Shown here: positions 50,802 through 59,883 of the stretch, one piece after another
Layout of the letters: each line of letters opens with the position of its first letter
How positions within the stretch are numbered: the stretch's first letter is position 1
Origin: Stagnihabitans sp043721775
Lineage (GTDB): Bacteria > Pseudomonadota > Alphaproteobacteria > Rhodobacterales > Rhodobacteraceae
Length of the DNA stretch: 64,000 nt
NCBI GenBank assembly: GCA_043721775.1
Contig: JAYSQA010000277.1
Location: 1 to 64,000 of the forward strand
Direction of reading: 5' to 3'
Translations under genes and position numbers: made by a program
The notes under the pieces: generated by a model
Told to the model about the DNA's origin: nothing
Databases searched by the model: none
What the model saw: only the letters and a program-made list of their open reading frames with translations

Positions 50802-51827
50802 ATGGCCGACAAACCCCTCATCCTGTCCTCCCCCGCACCCCGCAGCATCGGCCAGGTCTTCACCGACACCGCCAAGGCCCAGCTTTTCGACCGTTACCGG
50901 GTCATCGAGGTTGAACCTGACGCCCTGTCCAGCCTGCCCGATGCGACCCTGTCACAGGTGCGCTATGTCCTTGGCCAACCACCCATTCCCGCCGACCTGC
51001 TGGCCCGGCTAACCTCGCTTCGCGCCGTCCTGAACGTCGAAAGCAACCTTTTGCCCAACATGCCCTACGACCTGCTGTTCCAGCACGGCATCTACACCCT
51101 GACCACCGGTGCCGTCTTCGCCGAACCCGTCGCCGAAATCGGCCTCGCCTTCGCCCTGACCCTGTTGCGCGACGTGGCCGAAGCCGACCGGGCCTTCCAA
51201 GACGGCCGAGAGAAGTGGGGCTTTGAAGGCAACCAGCAAGCCCGCCTGCTGACCGGGTCAAACGTCGGCCTGATCGGCTTTGGCGACCTTGGCCGCGCCC
51301 TGAACCGCGTGCTGGAAGGCTTCCGCACCCATATCAAAGCCTACGACCCGTGGCTGCCGCCATCCACCTTACGTGACCACCGCGTCACCCCCGCCACCCT
51401 GGACGAGGTCCTGTCCACCTCCGACGTCGTCTTCTGCGTCGCCTCCGTCACCGGCGAGAATGAGGGTTTCCTGTCCGCCCCCCACTTCGCCCGCATGAAA
51501 CCCGGTGCTGCCTTCATCCTGCTAAGCCGTGCCGGAGTGGTGAACTTTGGCGCCCTGATAAACGCCGTCCGCTCTGGCCACATAATCGCCGCCTCCGACG
51601 TCTACCCCGAAGAACCCTTGGCCCGCGACCACCCCGTCCGCACCCTCAAAGGCTTCCTCCGTTCCGCCCACCGCGCCGGAGCCTTGGATATCGCCCTGAA
51701 ACGCATGGGTGATATGGTGCTGGAGGATATGGACCTGATGGACCGCAACCTCCCCCCCCAACGCTGCAAACGGGCCGAGCGCGAAACGGCGGCAAGAATG
51801 CGCTCCAAACCCGTCGAGAAAACCTGA
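50802..51827 (+). CDS. D-2-hydroxyacid dehydrogenase family protein
   Basis: 341 residues. The NAD-binding G-x-G-x-x-G is in VGLIGFGDLGRAL; the catalytic Arg (LLSRAGVVN), Glu (DVYPEEPL) and His (LRSAHRAGAL) are all present. The substrate is not evident. The start was taken at the ATG at 50802 (M-A-D-K-P); the open frame before it has no family similarity. Followed by an aminotransferase gene, 84 bases on. Confidence 0.82.
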   Translation: MADKPLILSSPAPRSIGQVFTDTAKAQLFDRYRVIEVEPDALSSLPDATLSQVRYVLGQPPIPADLLARLTSLRAVLNVESNLLPNMPYDLLFQHGIYTLTTGAVFAEPVAEIGLAFALTLLRDVAEADRAFQDGREKWGFEGNQQARLLTGSNVGLIGFGDLGRALNRVLEGFRTHIKAYDPWLPPSTLRDHRVTPATLDEVLSTSDVVFCVASVTGENEGFLSAPHFARMKPGAAFILLSRAGVVNFGALINAVRSGHIIAASDVYPEEPLARDHPVRTLKGFLRSAHRAGALDIALKRMGDMVLEDMDLMDRNLPPQRCKRAERETAARMRSKPVEKT

Positions 51828-51837
51828 CCCCTTCCCC

Positions 51838-51911
51838 TTCAAAACCGCACCCCTTTCAAAACCCCGTCACCGGAAAGCCCCCACCAGAAAGCCCCCACTG
51901 GAAAGCCCGTC
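51838..51911. repeat. Short tandem repeats directly before the aminotransferase start
   Basis: Two imperfect arrays: TTTCAAAACC-type units (three from about 51837 to 51868), then a 14-bp unit with GAAAGCCCCCAC at 51871, 51885 and 51899. The last unit carries GGAAAG at ribosome-binding distance from the ATG at 51912, so the Shine-Dalgarno sequence is part of the array. Confidence 0.7.
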
Positions 51912-53087
51912 ATGGCAGACAACCTCGCAGCCCAGTTCCTCCTCGACCCCGAGGTTGTCTTCCTCAACCACGGCTCTTACGGCGCCTGCCCCAAACCCGT
52001 GTTCGAAGCCTATCAAGCGTGGCAACTGCAACTCGAACGCCAGCCCGTAGCCTTCCCTGACCCCAAACGCGGCCTCTCCCGCCACATGCAAGCCGCCCGC
52101 GCTGCGCTGGCCGCCGAACTTGGCACCCATCCTGACAATCTCGCAGGCCTGACAAACGCTACCACCGCCCTGAACATCGCAGCCCAATCCCTGCCCCTGC
52201 AACCGGGTGACGAGATCCTGACGACAGACCACGAATACGCCGCCCTTGAGAAAACCTGGGCCCATGTCTGCGCGAAAACCGGCGCGAAAATCGTCTCCGT
52301 CACCATCCCCCTGCCCCTGACCTCCGCCGCAGCCTTCACCGAAACCCTGACAAACGCCTTCACCGCCAAAACCCGCGTCCTCTTCCTGTCTCACATCACC
52401 TCCGCCACCGCCCTTATCTTCCCCATCAAGGCCGCCGTCACCGCCGCCCGCGCCAGCGGCATCTGGACCGTCATCGACGGCGCCCACACACCTGGCCACA
52501 TCCCCCTCAACCTGGGCGCGCTTGGCGCTGACTTCTACGCCGGCAACTGCCACAAGTGGCTCCTGGCCCCCAAAGGCTCCGCCTTCCTCTACACCCGCCC
52601 CGAATGCCAGGCCCTCATTACCCCCCTCGTCATCAGCCACGGCTGGCAGCCCTGCGCCAAAGGCCAGGACCCCGGCCCCTTCCACGCCACCGCCTTCATC
52701 GACAGCCTTGAAATGCAAGGCACCCGCGATCCCGCAGCCTTCCTGACCGTCCCCGCAGCCATAGCGTTCCGCGAGGCCCACCACTGGAACGCCATCACCC
52801 GCCACTGCCAAACGCTCGCCCAAGACACCGCCATCCGCATCGCCAGCCTCACCGGCCTGCCGCCCTTCGCCGCACCAAAGTTTTGCGCCCCGATGATGGT
52901 CGCCATGCCGATCCCCGACTGCGACACCCAAGCGCTGAAAGACCGCCTGCTGGAACACTGGCACATCGAAATCCCCTGCTTTCGCTGGCAATCCCACTGC
53001 ATCGTCCGCGTGTCCGTGCAAGCCTACACCACCCAATCCCAACTGGACGTGCTGGTGAAGGCCCTCGCCACAGAACTCGGTCTCTAA
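51912..53087 (+). CDS. Class V aminotransferase-fold PLP enzyme (isopenicillin N epimerase-like)
   Basis: 391 residues. The PLP lysine is in GNCHKWLLAPKG, the cofactor Asp in VIDGAHTPG, with LNHGSYGACPKPV at the start: all typical of the isopenicillin-N-epimerase/cysteine-desulfurase-like subgroup. Reaction unknown. The DNA is unusually rich in C at third positions. Upstream repeats include the ribosome binding site. Confidence 0.85.
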   Translation: MADNLAAQFLLDPEVVFLNHGSYGACPKPVFEAYQAWQLQLERQPVAFPDPKRGLSRHMQAARAALAAELGTHPDNLAGLTNATTALNIAAQSLPLQPGDEILTTDHEYAALEKTWAHVCAKTGAKIVSVTIPLPLTSAAAFTETLTNAFTAKTRVLFLSHITSATALIFPIKAAVTAARASGIWTVIDGAHTPGHIPLNLGALGADFYAGNCHKWLLAPKGSAFLYTRPECQALITPLVISHGWQPCAKGQDPGPFHATAFIDSLEMQGTRDPAAFLTVPAAIAFREAHHWNAITRHCQTLAQDTAIRIASLTGLPPFAAPKFCAPMMVAMPIPDCDTQALKDRLLEHWHIEIPCFRWQSHCIVRVSVQAYTTQSQLDVLVKALATELGL

Positions 53088-53163
53088 CCCGCCATCCAAC
53101 CCGGTTGACGCAAAGCCACCCGCTGCGCGATGCTGCCGCCACCAAAGGCTGTGGGAGGGCGTC

Positions 53164-53751
53164 ATGGGTGCTTTACTGGTCCTTGCAAGGGCCATCGACC
53201 GCATGACCGCGATCATCGGCAAGTCGGTCGGCTGGCTGATCCTTGTCGCCGTGCTGGTCAGCGCCGCCAATGCCCTTGTCCGCAAAATCTTCAGCGTCTC
53301 GTCAAACGCCTACCTTGAATTGCAATGGTATCTTTACGGCGCAGCCTTCCTTCTGACCGCAGCCCAGACCCTGCGCCAAAATGAACATATCCGCATCGAC
53401 ATCCTCTACGGCGCCCAGTCACGCCACACCCAGCACTGGATCGACCTTCTTGGCCACCTGTTCTTCCTGATGCCCTTCGTGATCTTGATGGACGCCTACC
53501 TTGTCCCCTACGTCGCCCTGTCCTACCACTCCGGAGAGGTGTCCTCCAACGCCGGCGGCCTGATCCTGTGGCCCGCCAAAGCCCTGCTGCTGGCCGGTTT
53601 CCTGCTGCTGACCCTGCAAGGCACCTCGGAAATCATCAAGAAAATCGCCATCCTGCACGGCGACATGCCCGACCCCACCCCATTCATCCCGTCCCACAAA
53701 GCCGCCGAAGTTGAAGGCGAAAAGCTGGCAGAGGCGCTGGACCACCCATGA
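53164..53751 (+). CDS. TRAP transporter small permease (DctQ/TakQ-like)
   Basis: 195 residues with four membrane helices; NAYLELQWYLYGAAFLLTAA and RQNEHIRIDI are DctQ signatures. It is the small membrane subunit of a sodium-driven TRAP importer. Overlaps the large subunit by four bases. The likely substrate class comes from the neighbouring TakP-like protein. Confidence 0.92.
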   Translation: MGALLVLARAIDRMTAIIGKSVGWLILVAVLVSAANALVRKIFSVSSNAYLELQWYLYGAAFLLTAAQTLRQNEHIRIDILYGAQSRHTQHWIDLLGHLFFLMPFVILMDAYLVPYVALSYHSGEVSSNAGGLILWPAKALLLAGFLLLTLQGTSEIIKKIAILHGDMPDPTPFIPSHKAAEVEGEKLAEALDHP

Positions 53752-55418
53752 TCGACCTCATAGCCCAAAACATGGCCCCGATCATGTTCGCCTCCCTCGT
53801 GATCTTCCTGCTGATAGGCTACCCGGTCGCCTTCTCGCTTGCCGCCAACGGCCTGATGTTCTTTGTTCTTGGCGTCTTCCTCGCCCCGATCTCTGACAAC
53901 GCCATCCACCTCGACTGGCCCCTGCTTTACGCCCTGCCCGAACGGTTCTGGGGCATCATGCAGAATGACACCCTGCTGGCCATCCCGTTCTTCACCTTCA
54001 TGGGGCTGGTCCTTGAGCGCTCCGGCATGGCCGAGGACCTTCTCGAAACCGTAGGCCAGCTGTTCGGCCCGATCCGCGGCGGCCTTGCCTACGCCGTCAT
54101 CATCGTCGGTGCCCTTCTGGCCGCCACCACCGGAGTTGTCGCCGCCTCCGTCATCGCCATGGGCCTGATTTCGCTGCCGATCATGCTGCGCTACGGCTAC
54201 GACCGCCGCCTTGCATCCGGCGTCATCGCAGCCTCGGGCACCCTCGCCCAGATCATTCCGCCGTCACTGGTGCTGATCGTGCTGGCCGACCAGTTGGGCC
54301 GCTCGGTCGGTGACATGTACAAGGGCGCGCTGGTCCCCGGCCTTGTGCTGACCGTGCTTTACGGCCTCTACATCCTGCTGGTTACCCTGATCAAACCGCA
54401 CTGGGCCCCCGCCCTGCCGAAAGAGGCGCGCACCCTTGGCCACGGCGTTACCTCGCTGCTGGCAGCCCTCGCCGCAACAGCCGCCATCGCCTACACCGCC
54501 ACCCGCTATCTGACCCCGACTCACGGTGATAACGCCGACATCCTCGGCGCCTCTCTCGCCACCGCCGTCATCTACGGCGCAGCCCTGCTCGACCGCGCCC
54601 TCAACCTCAACCTGATGTCCCGCCTTGCCTCACAGGTCATCATCGTCCTGATCCCGCCGCTTGCCCTGATCTTTCTCGTCCTCGGCACCATCTTCCTCGG
54701 CATCGCCACCCCCACTGAGGGCGGGGCGATGGGTGCCGTCGGAGCACTCCTCCTCGCCGCCCTCAAACGCCGCCTGACGCTGTCCGTCCTGCAACAGGCC
54801 CTCGCCGCCACCACACACCTGTCGTCGTTCGTGATGTTCATCCTGATCGGTGCCCGGGTGTTCTCCCTCACTTTCTACGGCGTCAACGGCCACATCTGGG
54901 TGGAACACCTGCTGACCTCGCTGCCCGGCGGCCAGCTTGGCTTCCTCATCGCCGTCTCTGCCCTTGTCTTCGTGCTGGCCTTCTTCCTCGACTTCTTCGA
55001 ACTTGCCTTCATCCTCGTCCCGCTGCTGGCCCCAGCGGCCGAGAAACTTGGCATCGACCTCATCTGGTTCGGCGTCATCCTTGGCGTGAACATGCAGACC
55101 TCGTTCATGCACCCGCCCTTCGGCTTCTCGTTGTTCTACCTGCGCTCAGTCGCCCCCACGGAACCCTACAAAGACCGCGTCACCGGCCAGATGATGGCCC
55201 CCGTCAGCACCGCGCAAATCTACTGGGGAGCGGTGCCCTTCGTCATCATCCAGGTCGCAATGATTTTCCTGGTGATCGCCTTCCCCGCCATGGTGATGCG
55301 CTACAAAGGCCCGGTGGCGGATGCCGCGACCATCCAGATCACCATGCCGAAACTGCAAACCAACGGCTTGGGCAAACCCAGCTTCGGCCTGAACCCACCA
55401 AAAATCTCCGCCCCTTAA
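53748..55418 (+). CDS. TRAP transporter large permease (DctM/TakM-like)
   Basis: 556 residues, about 12-13 helices plus a hydrophilic insertion near residues 195-260. AIPFFTFMGLVLERSGMAEDLL, TTGVVAASVIAMGLISLPIML, ASGTLAQIIPPSLVLI and GIATPTEGGAMGAVGAL are DctM signatures. It is the ion-coupled transport subunit. Converges with takP over a terminator. Confidence 0.94.
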   Translation: MIDLIAQNMAPIMFASLVIFLLIGYPVAFSLAANGLMFFVLGVFLAPISDNAIHLDWPLLYALPERFWGIMQNDTLLAIPFFTFMGLVLERSGMAEDLLETVGQLFGPIRGGLAYAVIIVGALLAATTGVVAASVIAMGLISLPIMLRYGYDRRLASGVIAASGTLAQIIPPSLVLIVLADQLGRSVGDMYKGALVPGLVLTVLYGLYILLVTLIKPHWAPALPKEARTLGHGVTSLLAALAATAAIAYTATRYLTPTHGDNADILGASLATAVIYGAALLDRALNLNLMSRLASQVIIVLIPPLALIFLVLGTIFLGIATPTEGGAMGAVGALLLAALKRRLTLSVLQQALAATTHLSSFVMFILIGARVFSLTFYGVNGHIWVEHLLTSLPGGQLGFLIAVSALVFVLAFFLDFFELAFILVPLLAPAAEKLGIDLIWFGVILGVNMQTSFMHPPFGFSLFYLRSVAPTEPYKDRVTGQMMAPVSTAQIYWGAVPFVIIQVAMIFLVIAFPAMVMRYKGPVADAATIQITMPKLQTNGLGKPSFGLNPPKISAP

Positions 55419-55454
55419 GGTCTGGCAGGCGACACCGCTGGTCTGAACCCCATG

Positions 55455-55493
55455 AAAAAGGCCGCCACCGCAGCGCGGCAGCGGCTGGTTTTT
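55455..55493. terminator. Bidirectional terminator between the TRAP permease and takP
   Basis: GCCGCCACCGC (55461-55471) pairs with GCGGCAGCGGC (55475-55485), with two mismatches. AAAAA on the left and TTTTT on the right (55489-55493) allow use on both strands. Confidence 0.8.
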
Positions 55494-55506
55494 CGCAAGC
55501 GCAAGC

Positions 55507-56613
55507 TTACAGCTTGCCCGCCTGCTGCTGCATCATCATGAAGGTGTCATAGTTGTATTCCGCGATCTGATCCCACAGGTAACCATCGCGCATGAAGGCC
55601 TGCTGGCTGTCATGGATCTTCTTGAACGCCGCATTGGTCGCAGAAATCTCGGCATAAACCTTCTGCGCCGAATCAAACGCCGCAGACATGATTTCCGCAC
55701 TGAACGGCCGCAGCTGCGCCCCCGCCGCCACCAGACGCTTCAACGCAGCCGGGTTCTTGTAGTCATAGCTGGCCAGCATATCGACATTGGCCGCAGCGCT
55801 GGCCGTGGCAAGGATCGACTGATAAGCTTTTGGCAAACCATCATAAGCCGCCTTGTTGAACATGGCTGACACGGTCGGCCCGCCCTCCCAGAACCCCGGA
55901 TAATAGTAGTAAGGGGCCACCTTCACAAACCCCAGCTTCTCGTCATCGTAAGGCCCTACAAACTCCGCCGCATCAATCGTGCCCTTCTCAAGCGAGGGGT
56001 AAATATCCCCCGCCGCAAGCTGCTGCGGCACCACGCCCAAAGGGCTAAGCACCTTGCCGCCAAAACCGCCGATCCGCATTTTCAAACCTTTAAGGTCATC
56101 CAACGTATTGATTTCCTTGCGATACCAGCCGCCCATCTGCACGCCGGTATTGCCCGCCGGAAAGGCGTGCAGGCCGTTGGCATTGAAGAACTCATTGGTC
56201 AGCGCAATCCCGTCGCCGTAGTAGTACCAGGCGTTCATCTGCCTTGCGTTCAGACTGAACGGCACCGCTGTCGCCAAGGCCCAGGTCGGGTCCTTGCCCC
56301 AGTAATAATAGGTCGTGGTGTGGCAAGCCTCCACCGTGCCCGCCGCCGTCGCATCCGCCGCCTGAAGGCCGGGCACCAGTTCACCCGCCGCAAAAACCTG
56401 AATGCTGAAAGCGCCATCGGTCGCCGCACTGACGGCATTGGCCAATGTCAACGCACCCCCATATATGGTATCCAATGACTTCGGAAACGACGAGGTCATG
56501 CGCCACGTCACCTTGGGCGCCGCCTGTGCCACCACCGGAGAGGCCAGAAGTGCCGCCCCCGCCGCCCCTATCCCGCCAATCGTGGCACGCCCCAGAAACG
56601 AACGTCGATCCAT
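55507..56613 (-). CDS. takP: TakP-like TRAP substrate-binding protein (2-oxoacids)
   Basis: 368 residues. A Tat signal (DRRSFLGRA) ends near AQA. The mature part closely follows Rhodobacter sphaeroides TakP: WRMTSSFPKSLDTIYGG, AGELVPGLQAADA, YYYWGKDPTWALA, GNTGVQMGGWYR, KGTIDAAEFVGPYDDEKLGF and a final FMMMQQQAGKL. TakP binds 2-oxoacids such as pyruvate with a sodium ion. Here it faces the permease genes from the opposite strand. Confidence 0.93.
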   Translation of the reverse strand: MDRRSFLGRATIGGIGAAGAALLASPVVAQAAPKVTWRMTSSFPKSLDTIYGGALTLANAVSAATDGAFSIQVFAAGELVPGLQAADATAAGTVEACHTTTYYYWGKDPTWALATAVPFSLNARQMNAWYYYGDGIALTNEFFNANGLHAFPAGNTGVQMGGWYRKEINTLDDLKGLKMRIGGFGGKVLSPLGVVPQQLAAGDIYPSLEKGTIDAAEFVGPYDDEKLGFVKVAPYYYYPGFWEGGPTVSAMFNKAAYDGLPKAYQSILATASAAANVDMLASYDYKNPAALKRLVAAGAQLRPFSAEIMSAAFDSAQKVYAEISATNAAFKKIHDSQQAFMRDGYLWDQIAEYNYDTFMMMQQQAGKL

Positions 56614-56726
56614 GCTGTCAACCTCCCATGCGATGCTGTGCTATATCCGGAGGCTGCCAGTAATCAGGCGCCTCTCTTGCACAAATGACTACACGCTGGA
56701 ATTGATCTGTCCAGTTTTACCGCAAG

Positions 56727-57161
56727 TCACGGTCGGCCCATCGCAGCCACCAGCGCCGCATGGTCGCGGGCGATCAACCCACCATAGGACGCCAGCTTTT
56801 CTGGGCTGAAATGCCCCTCTTCCGCCAGCAGGTTCACCGTACCAAGCACCGGGCCGCCCTTTTGAAATATCGGGATATTGATGCAGGATCCCAAGCCCAG
56901 CGAGGTGATCAGCGCATGGTCGAAAAAGTACTTCGCAAACTCTGGCACCGTATTGGCCACAAACACCTTCCGCGCGCCGATGCACTGATCATACCAGCCA
57001 TCCCGCGTCAAAGGCTTGGTGCCTGACACCGGATATTCCACGGGATGCGAGGTATAAGCCCGCCGCGCCAAACCTGCCGCCTCATCCTGCACGGTGACGG
57101 TGAACAGCAGCGTGCCAAGGGCAGCGCAATCGGCGTGAAGCTTGGGGTAGGTGTCAGACAT
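56727..57161 (-). CDS. GAF-domain protein
   Basis: 144 residues making one GAF domain (FTVTVQDEAAGLARRAYTSHPVEYPVSGTKPL, LGSCINIPIF, VLGTVNLL). No output domain is fused. The ligand is unknown; some small GAF proteins are sensors or methionine-sulfoxide reductases, but the cysteine pattern does not settle this. Just below the HPP-CBS gene, in the same direction. Confidence 0.82.
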   Translation of the reverse strand: MSDTYPKLHADCAALGTLLFTVTVQDEAAGLARRAYTSHPVEYPVSGTKPLTRDGWYDQCIGARKVFVANTVPEFAKYFFDHALITSLGLGSCINIPIFQKGGPVLGTVNLLAEEGHFSPEKLASYGGLIARDHAALVAAMGRP

Positions 57162-57173
57162 CGGGCTCTCCGG

Positions 57174-58289
57174 TCAGGGGTGGGACATCGCGTGGACCAG
57201 CGCCGCCACGATGTCGGAACGGGTGATGACGCCCACCAGACGGCCATCCTCGTCCACAACCGGCAGCGCGGGCTGATGACCCTGCGCCAAAGGCGGCAGC
57301 AGGTCAGCCAGACGCGCCTCGGGCAGCAGGGCGACTGTGTCTTGCGCCAGATGGCGGGCGGTCAGGCCCTGCGCCCCCGGCCGCAGAATGGCCTGAACCG
57401 ATACCAGGCCGGCGAACCGCCCCTGCGCATCGACAACAGGCAGGCTGCGAAAGCCGTGCTGCACGAACAGGGCCGACAGGACACGCCAATCCGCTTCAGG
57501 ACTGACGGTGACCGGATCGGGGGTCATGATATCGGCAGCACACAGGCCAACTGATTGGCTGGCAACGGTTTCCTCTGCCGTTTCAATCAGTTGTGCAAGG
57601 TCGGCCACCCCCAGGATAGCGCCAAGCCGCAAACGGTCCAATGCGGCGGCCAAGACAAGCGGTGTCGGCACCTGCCGCCGCTCGGGCGTTGACGGGGCTT
57701 TGGCGGTCGGTCGAAAGGGATAGGTGCGCGCCGTGGCCCGGTGAAACACCACGCCAAATCCGACCAGCAGGACAGAGCCCAGAAAGACGGTCACCAGCAC
57801 ATAATACAGCCCCGGCAATTGTCCGGGTGCGGCCGCCAGCACGGTCGCCACCGCCACCGCCCCCCCGGGCGGATGCAACGCGCGCGCCAAAGCCATCACC
57901 GCCACCGCCAGAAACGCCGCAAGGGCCAGGGTCACCAGTACCGGCCATCCGGCCTGCAAAACGGCCACCGCACACACGGCGGCAAGGCCATTTCCCATCA
58001 CCACCGACCAAGGCTGCGCCAAAGGGCTGGCCGGCGCCGCAAAGATCAGCACGGCCGAAGCACCAAGCGGCGCAATCAGCAACGGATGCGCCAGAATGCC
58101 CGCATCGGGCACACCAGTCAGCAGAGGCACAAGCCACAGAATGGTATCAACAAAAACCAAACCCATCAGCACGCCTAACGCCGCCCGCAGCGCCTCATGC
58201 AGGTGGGGCCGGGGCATGGCAGGGCCTGCGGCTTGCAGGATCAGGCTGGCAATTTGCGGCACTTCGTCCTCACGTTTTGTCTGTGCCAT
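57174..58289 (-). CDS. HPP-family membrane protein with two CBS domains
   Basis: 371 residues. Four or five helices form the HPP domain (A-L-H-P-P-G-G-A near residue 140), followed by two CBS domains (about 235-290, IMTPDPVTVSPEADWRVL, and 300-371, LLPPLAQGHQPALPVVDEDGRLVGVITRSDIV). HPP proteins have been linked to nitrite transport in chloroplasts, but the bacterial role is open. CBS pairs usually sense adenosyl ligands. Start is ATG 58289 or GTG 58301. Confidence 0.85.
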   Translation of the reverse strand: MAQTKREDEVPQIASLILQAAGPAMPRPHLHEALRAALGVLMGLVFVDTILWLVPLLTGVPDAGILAHPLLIAPLGASAVLIFAAPASPLAQPWSVVMGNGLAAVCAVAVLQAGWPVLVTLALAAFLAVAVMALARALHPPGGAVAVATVLAAAPGQLPGLYYVLVTVFLGSVLLVGFGVVFHRATARTYPFRPTAKAPSTPERRQVPTPLVLAAALDRLRLGAILGVADLAQLIETAEETVASQSVGLCAADIMTPDPVTVSPEADWRVLSALFVQHGFRSLPVVDAQGRFAGLVSVQAILRPGAQGLTARHLAQDTVALLPEARLADLLPPLAQGHQPALPVVDEDGRLVGVITRSDIVAALVHAMSHP

Positions 58290-58626
58290 CCCAACGGCCA
58301 CTGGATAGAATGGTCCATCCTCCGGCAGCCTCGGGGGTGGGGGGCGGGGTGGCTCCCTGCTCCCACACCATCAGCAGGATGTGATCCGGTGCGGTGTCGC
58401 CCGTACCGGCCATCGCCTGCCACAAAAGGCCAAAGCCTTCCATAGCCAAACCCTCGACATAAAAGGGAATTTCCTCGGCATCCAGCATCTCGGCGGCGTC
58501 GTCCTGCACCTGCCAGCCCTCATCGACCTCGGCAGCCCACAACACTTGCCCCTCGATCCCGGGATGACGGGCGGCAAGGCGGGCAAGCGGGGCAAGAAAG
58601 GCGTCAAGGGCAAAGGTGCTGGTCAT
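58270..58626 (-). CDS. Hypothetical protein
   Basis: About 118 residues, start most likely ATG 58626 (no strong ribosome site). LDAFLAPLARLAARHPGIEGQVLWAAEVDEGWQVQDDAAEMLDAEEIPFYVEG gives a soluble, acidic protein. It overlaps the start of the HPP-CBS gene by about 20 bases. No family was recognised; coding character is likely but not certain. Confidence 0.5.
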   Translation of the reverse strand: MTSTFALDAFLAPLARLAARHPGIEGQVLWAAEVDEGWQVQDDAAEMLDAEEIPFYVEGLAMEGFGLLWQAMAGTGDTAPDHILLMVWEQGATPPPTPEAAGGWTILSSGRWDGTDKT

Positions 58627-58723
58627 GGCGCAAGGCATGGCTGATGGCCGCAGTTCTGGCAAGAGGGCACTTCCCTTCGTGCCCCGCGATGCCCATATCA
58701 AGGGACGAAACAAGGAGGCGCGG

Positions 58724-58963
58724 ATGGAATTCGTACTGCTTTTGATCGTGGGTGCCGCAGCAGGCTTTCTGGCAACGCGGATGATGCGGATCCAGACCGA
58801 TATCCCCACAACCATCGCCATAGGCGTCGGTGGTGCCCTGATGGGCGGGCTGCTGATCCGGTTTCTGATCGAGCTGACCGGCTGGATGGCAGGCTTCGTC
58901 GGCGCTGTTCTGGGGGCCCTGGTGCTGATCTGGCTGTGGAAAACCTACATCGCCCGTCGCTAA
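58724..58963 (+). CDS. GlsB/YeaQ/YmgE-family small membrane protein
   Basis: 79 residues, three hydrophobic helices with Gly-rich turns (VGAAAGFLATRMM, IGVGGALMGGLL, GAVLGALVLIW). This is the transglycosylase-associated/YeaQ family, often stress-induced. AAGGAGGCG precedes the ATG. Its 3' end overlaps the tetR stop. Confidence 0.82.
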   Translation: MEFVLLLIVGAAAGFLATRMMRIQTDIPTTIAIGVGGALMGGLLIRFLIELTGWMAGFVGAVLGALVLIWLWKTYIARR

Positions 58964-59469
58964 CTCAACCGCTTCCACCCATCCTTCAGCCGGAACCCGC
59001 GCTCGCCCAGTCCGTCCCACAGGACCTGACCCTGCCACAACGCAAACAGCATGGCGGCCCGGTCGCCATCATGGGTGCGCACGGCCAGCAGGGCCTCGAC
59101 CCGGGCACGCCACGCAGCCGCCCGCAACCGCAACCGGGCATGACGCAGACTTGCCGCAAGCAAGGCCGCCATCGGCAAGTCGCCGGCGCGTTCGCCCAAA
59201 GCCTTCAGCAGCGCCTGCGGGCCCTTGTCGGCAGCCGCCACCTCAGCTTCAACCGCCGTCACCTGTGCGTCAAGTTGATCCCAACCCCAAGCCAGCGCCG
59301 CCTCGACCATCGCAGGCAAAGCGCCATAGCGCTGCACCAGCGATGCACCTGCCAAGCCGGTGGCCCGTGCCACCGAGGAAAAGGCAACAGCCTTTTCCCC
59401 CTCTGCCGCAATCATCCTGAGGATTGCGGAAAAGACGGCAGAATCTGAAAGCGTTCTGGGGCGTGCCAT
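58960..59469 (-). CDS. TetR-family transcriptional regulator
   Basis: 169 residues. The N-terminal DNA-binding domain has the HTH SSVARATGLAGASLVQRYG (residues ~29-47), followed by a helical ligand domain. The frame stays open for 134 more codons upstream, but that stretch crosses the dispersed element and a tandem repeat and is not protein-like; the ATG at 59469 gives the family start. Target genes unknown. Confidence 0.8.
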   Translation of the reverse strand: MARPRTLSDSAVFSAILRMIAAEGEKAVAFSSVARATGLAGASLVQRYGALPAMVEAALAWGWDQLDAQVTAVEAEVAAADKGPQALLKALGERAGDLPMAALLAASLRHARLRLRAAAWRARVEALLAVRTHDGDRAAMLFALWQGQVLWDGLGERGFRLKDGWKRLS

Positions 59470-59516
59470 GCCTGAAGGGTAAACGCCGATTGTGGAATAG
59501 CAAGTCCAACCGTGGC

Positions 59517-59699
59517 CTGCTGCATCAATGCCGAAAGGTTTCCCACCCTCCGGACCTCCCGAGGGATATTTGTGCCTGAATGAAAGGGGCAAGACGCCCG
59601 CTTGCCCTTGCTCTTTGTAAAAATATTCCCCGCGGCGCGCACCCAAGCCGATTGGCGGCACGCCAGAGGCGAGACCAAAGGAATGCGCGGCACGCGCTC
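59517..59699 (-). repeat. Dispersed intergenic element, copy ahead of the tetR gene
   Basis: The reverse complement matches 39115-39302: GAGCGCGTGCCGCGCATTCC, GGTCTCGCCTCTGGCG, CCCCTTTCATTC, CACAAATATCCCTCGGG and GAGGTCCGGAGGGTGG can be seen in the same order. The distance from its end to the downstream start is 48 bases (tetR). One-base indels relative to the other copy mean the reading frame is not conserved. Confidence 0.75.
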
Positions 59700-59708
59700 T
59701 GTTTTCTT

Positions 59709-59876
59709 CAAGCCCCGGGTTTTCTTCAAGCCCCGGGTTCTCTCCAAGCCCCGCGTTTTTGCAAGCCCCACGTTTTTGCAGGCCCCGGGTTTTTACAGGC
59801 CCCGCGTTTTTGCAGGCCCCGCGTTTTTGCAGGCCCCGCGTTTTTACAGGCCCCGGGTTTCGACAAGTCACGCGAG
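59709..59876. repeat. 17-18-bp tandem repeat (about nine copies)
   Basis: Units of the form CAGGCCCCGCGTTTTTG (17 bases) start at 59745, 59762, 59779, 59796, 59813, 59830 and 59847; two 18-base variants (CAAGCCCCGGGTTTTCTT type) precede them at 59709 and 59727. A degenerate tenth unit ends near 59876. It lies between the DUF1501 gene and the dispersed element. Confidence 0.9.
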
Positions 59877-59883
59877 TGGTGTC

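Noticed and set aside
51867..53285. A 472-codon open frame on the minus strand, Gly/Val-rich.
   Set aside because: It lies opposite the class V aminotransferase, which has clear PLP motifs; the antisense frame is open because of the C-rich third positions and shows no domain.
59470..59871. A 134-residue N-terminal extension of the TetR protein with 17-residue repeats.
   Set aside because: It is the translation of the tandem repeat and the dispersed element; the indels between element copies show that the frame is not conserved.
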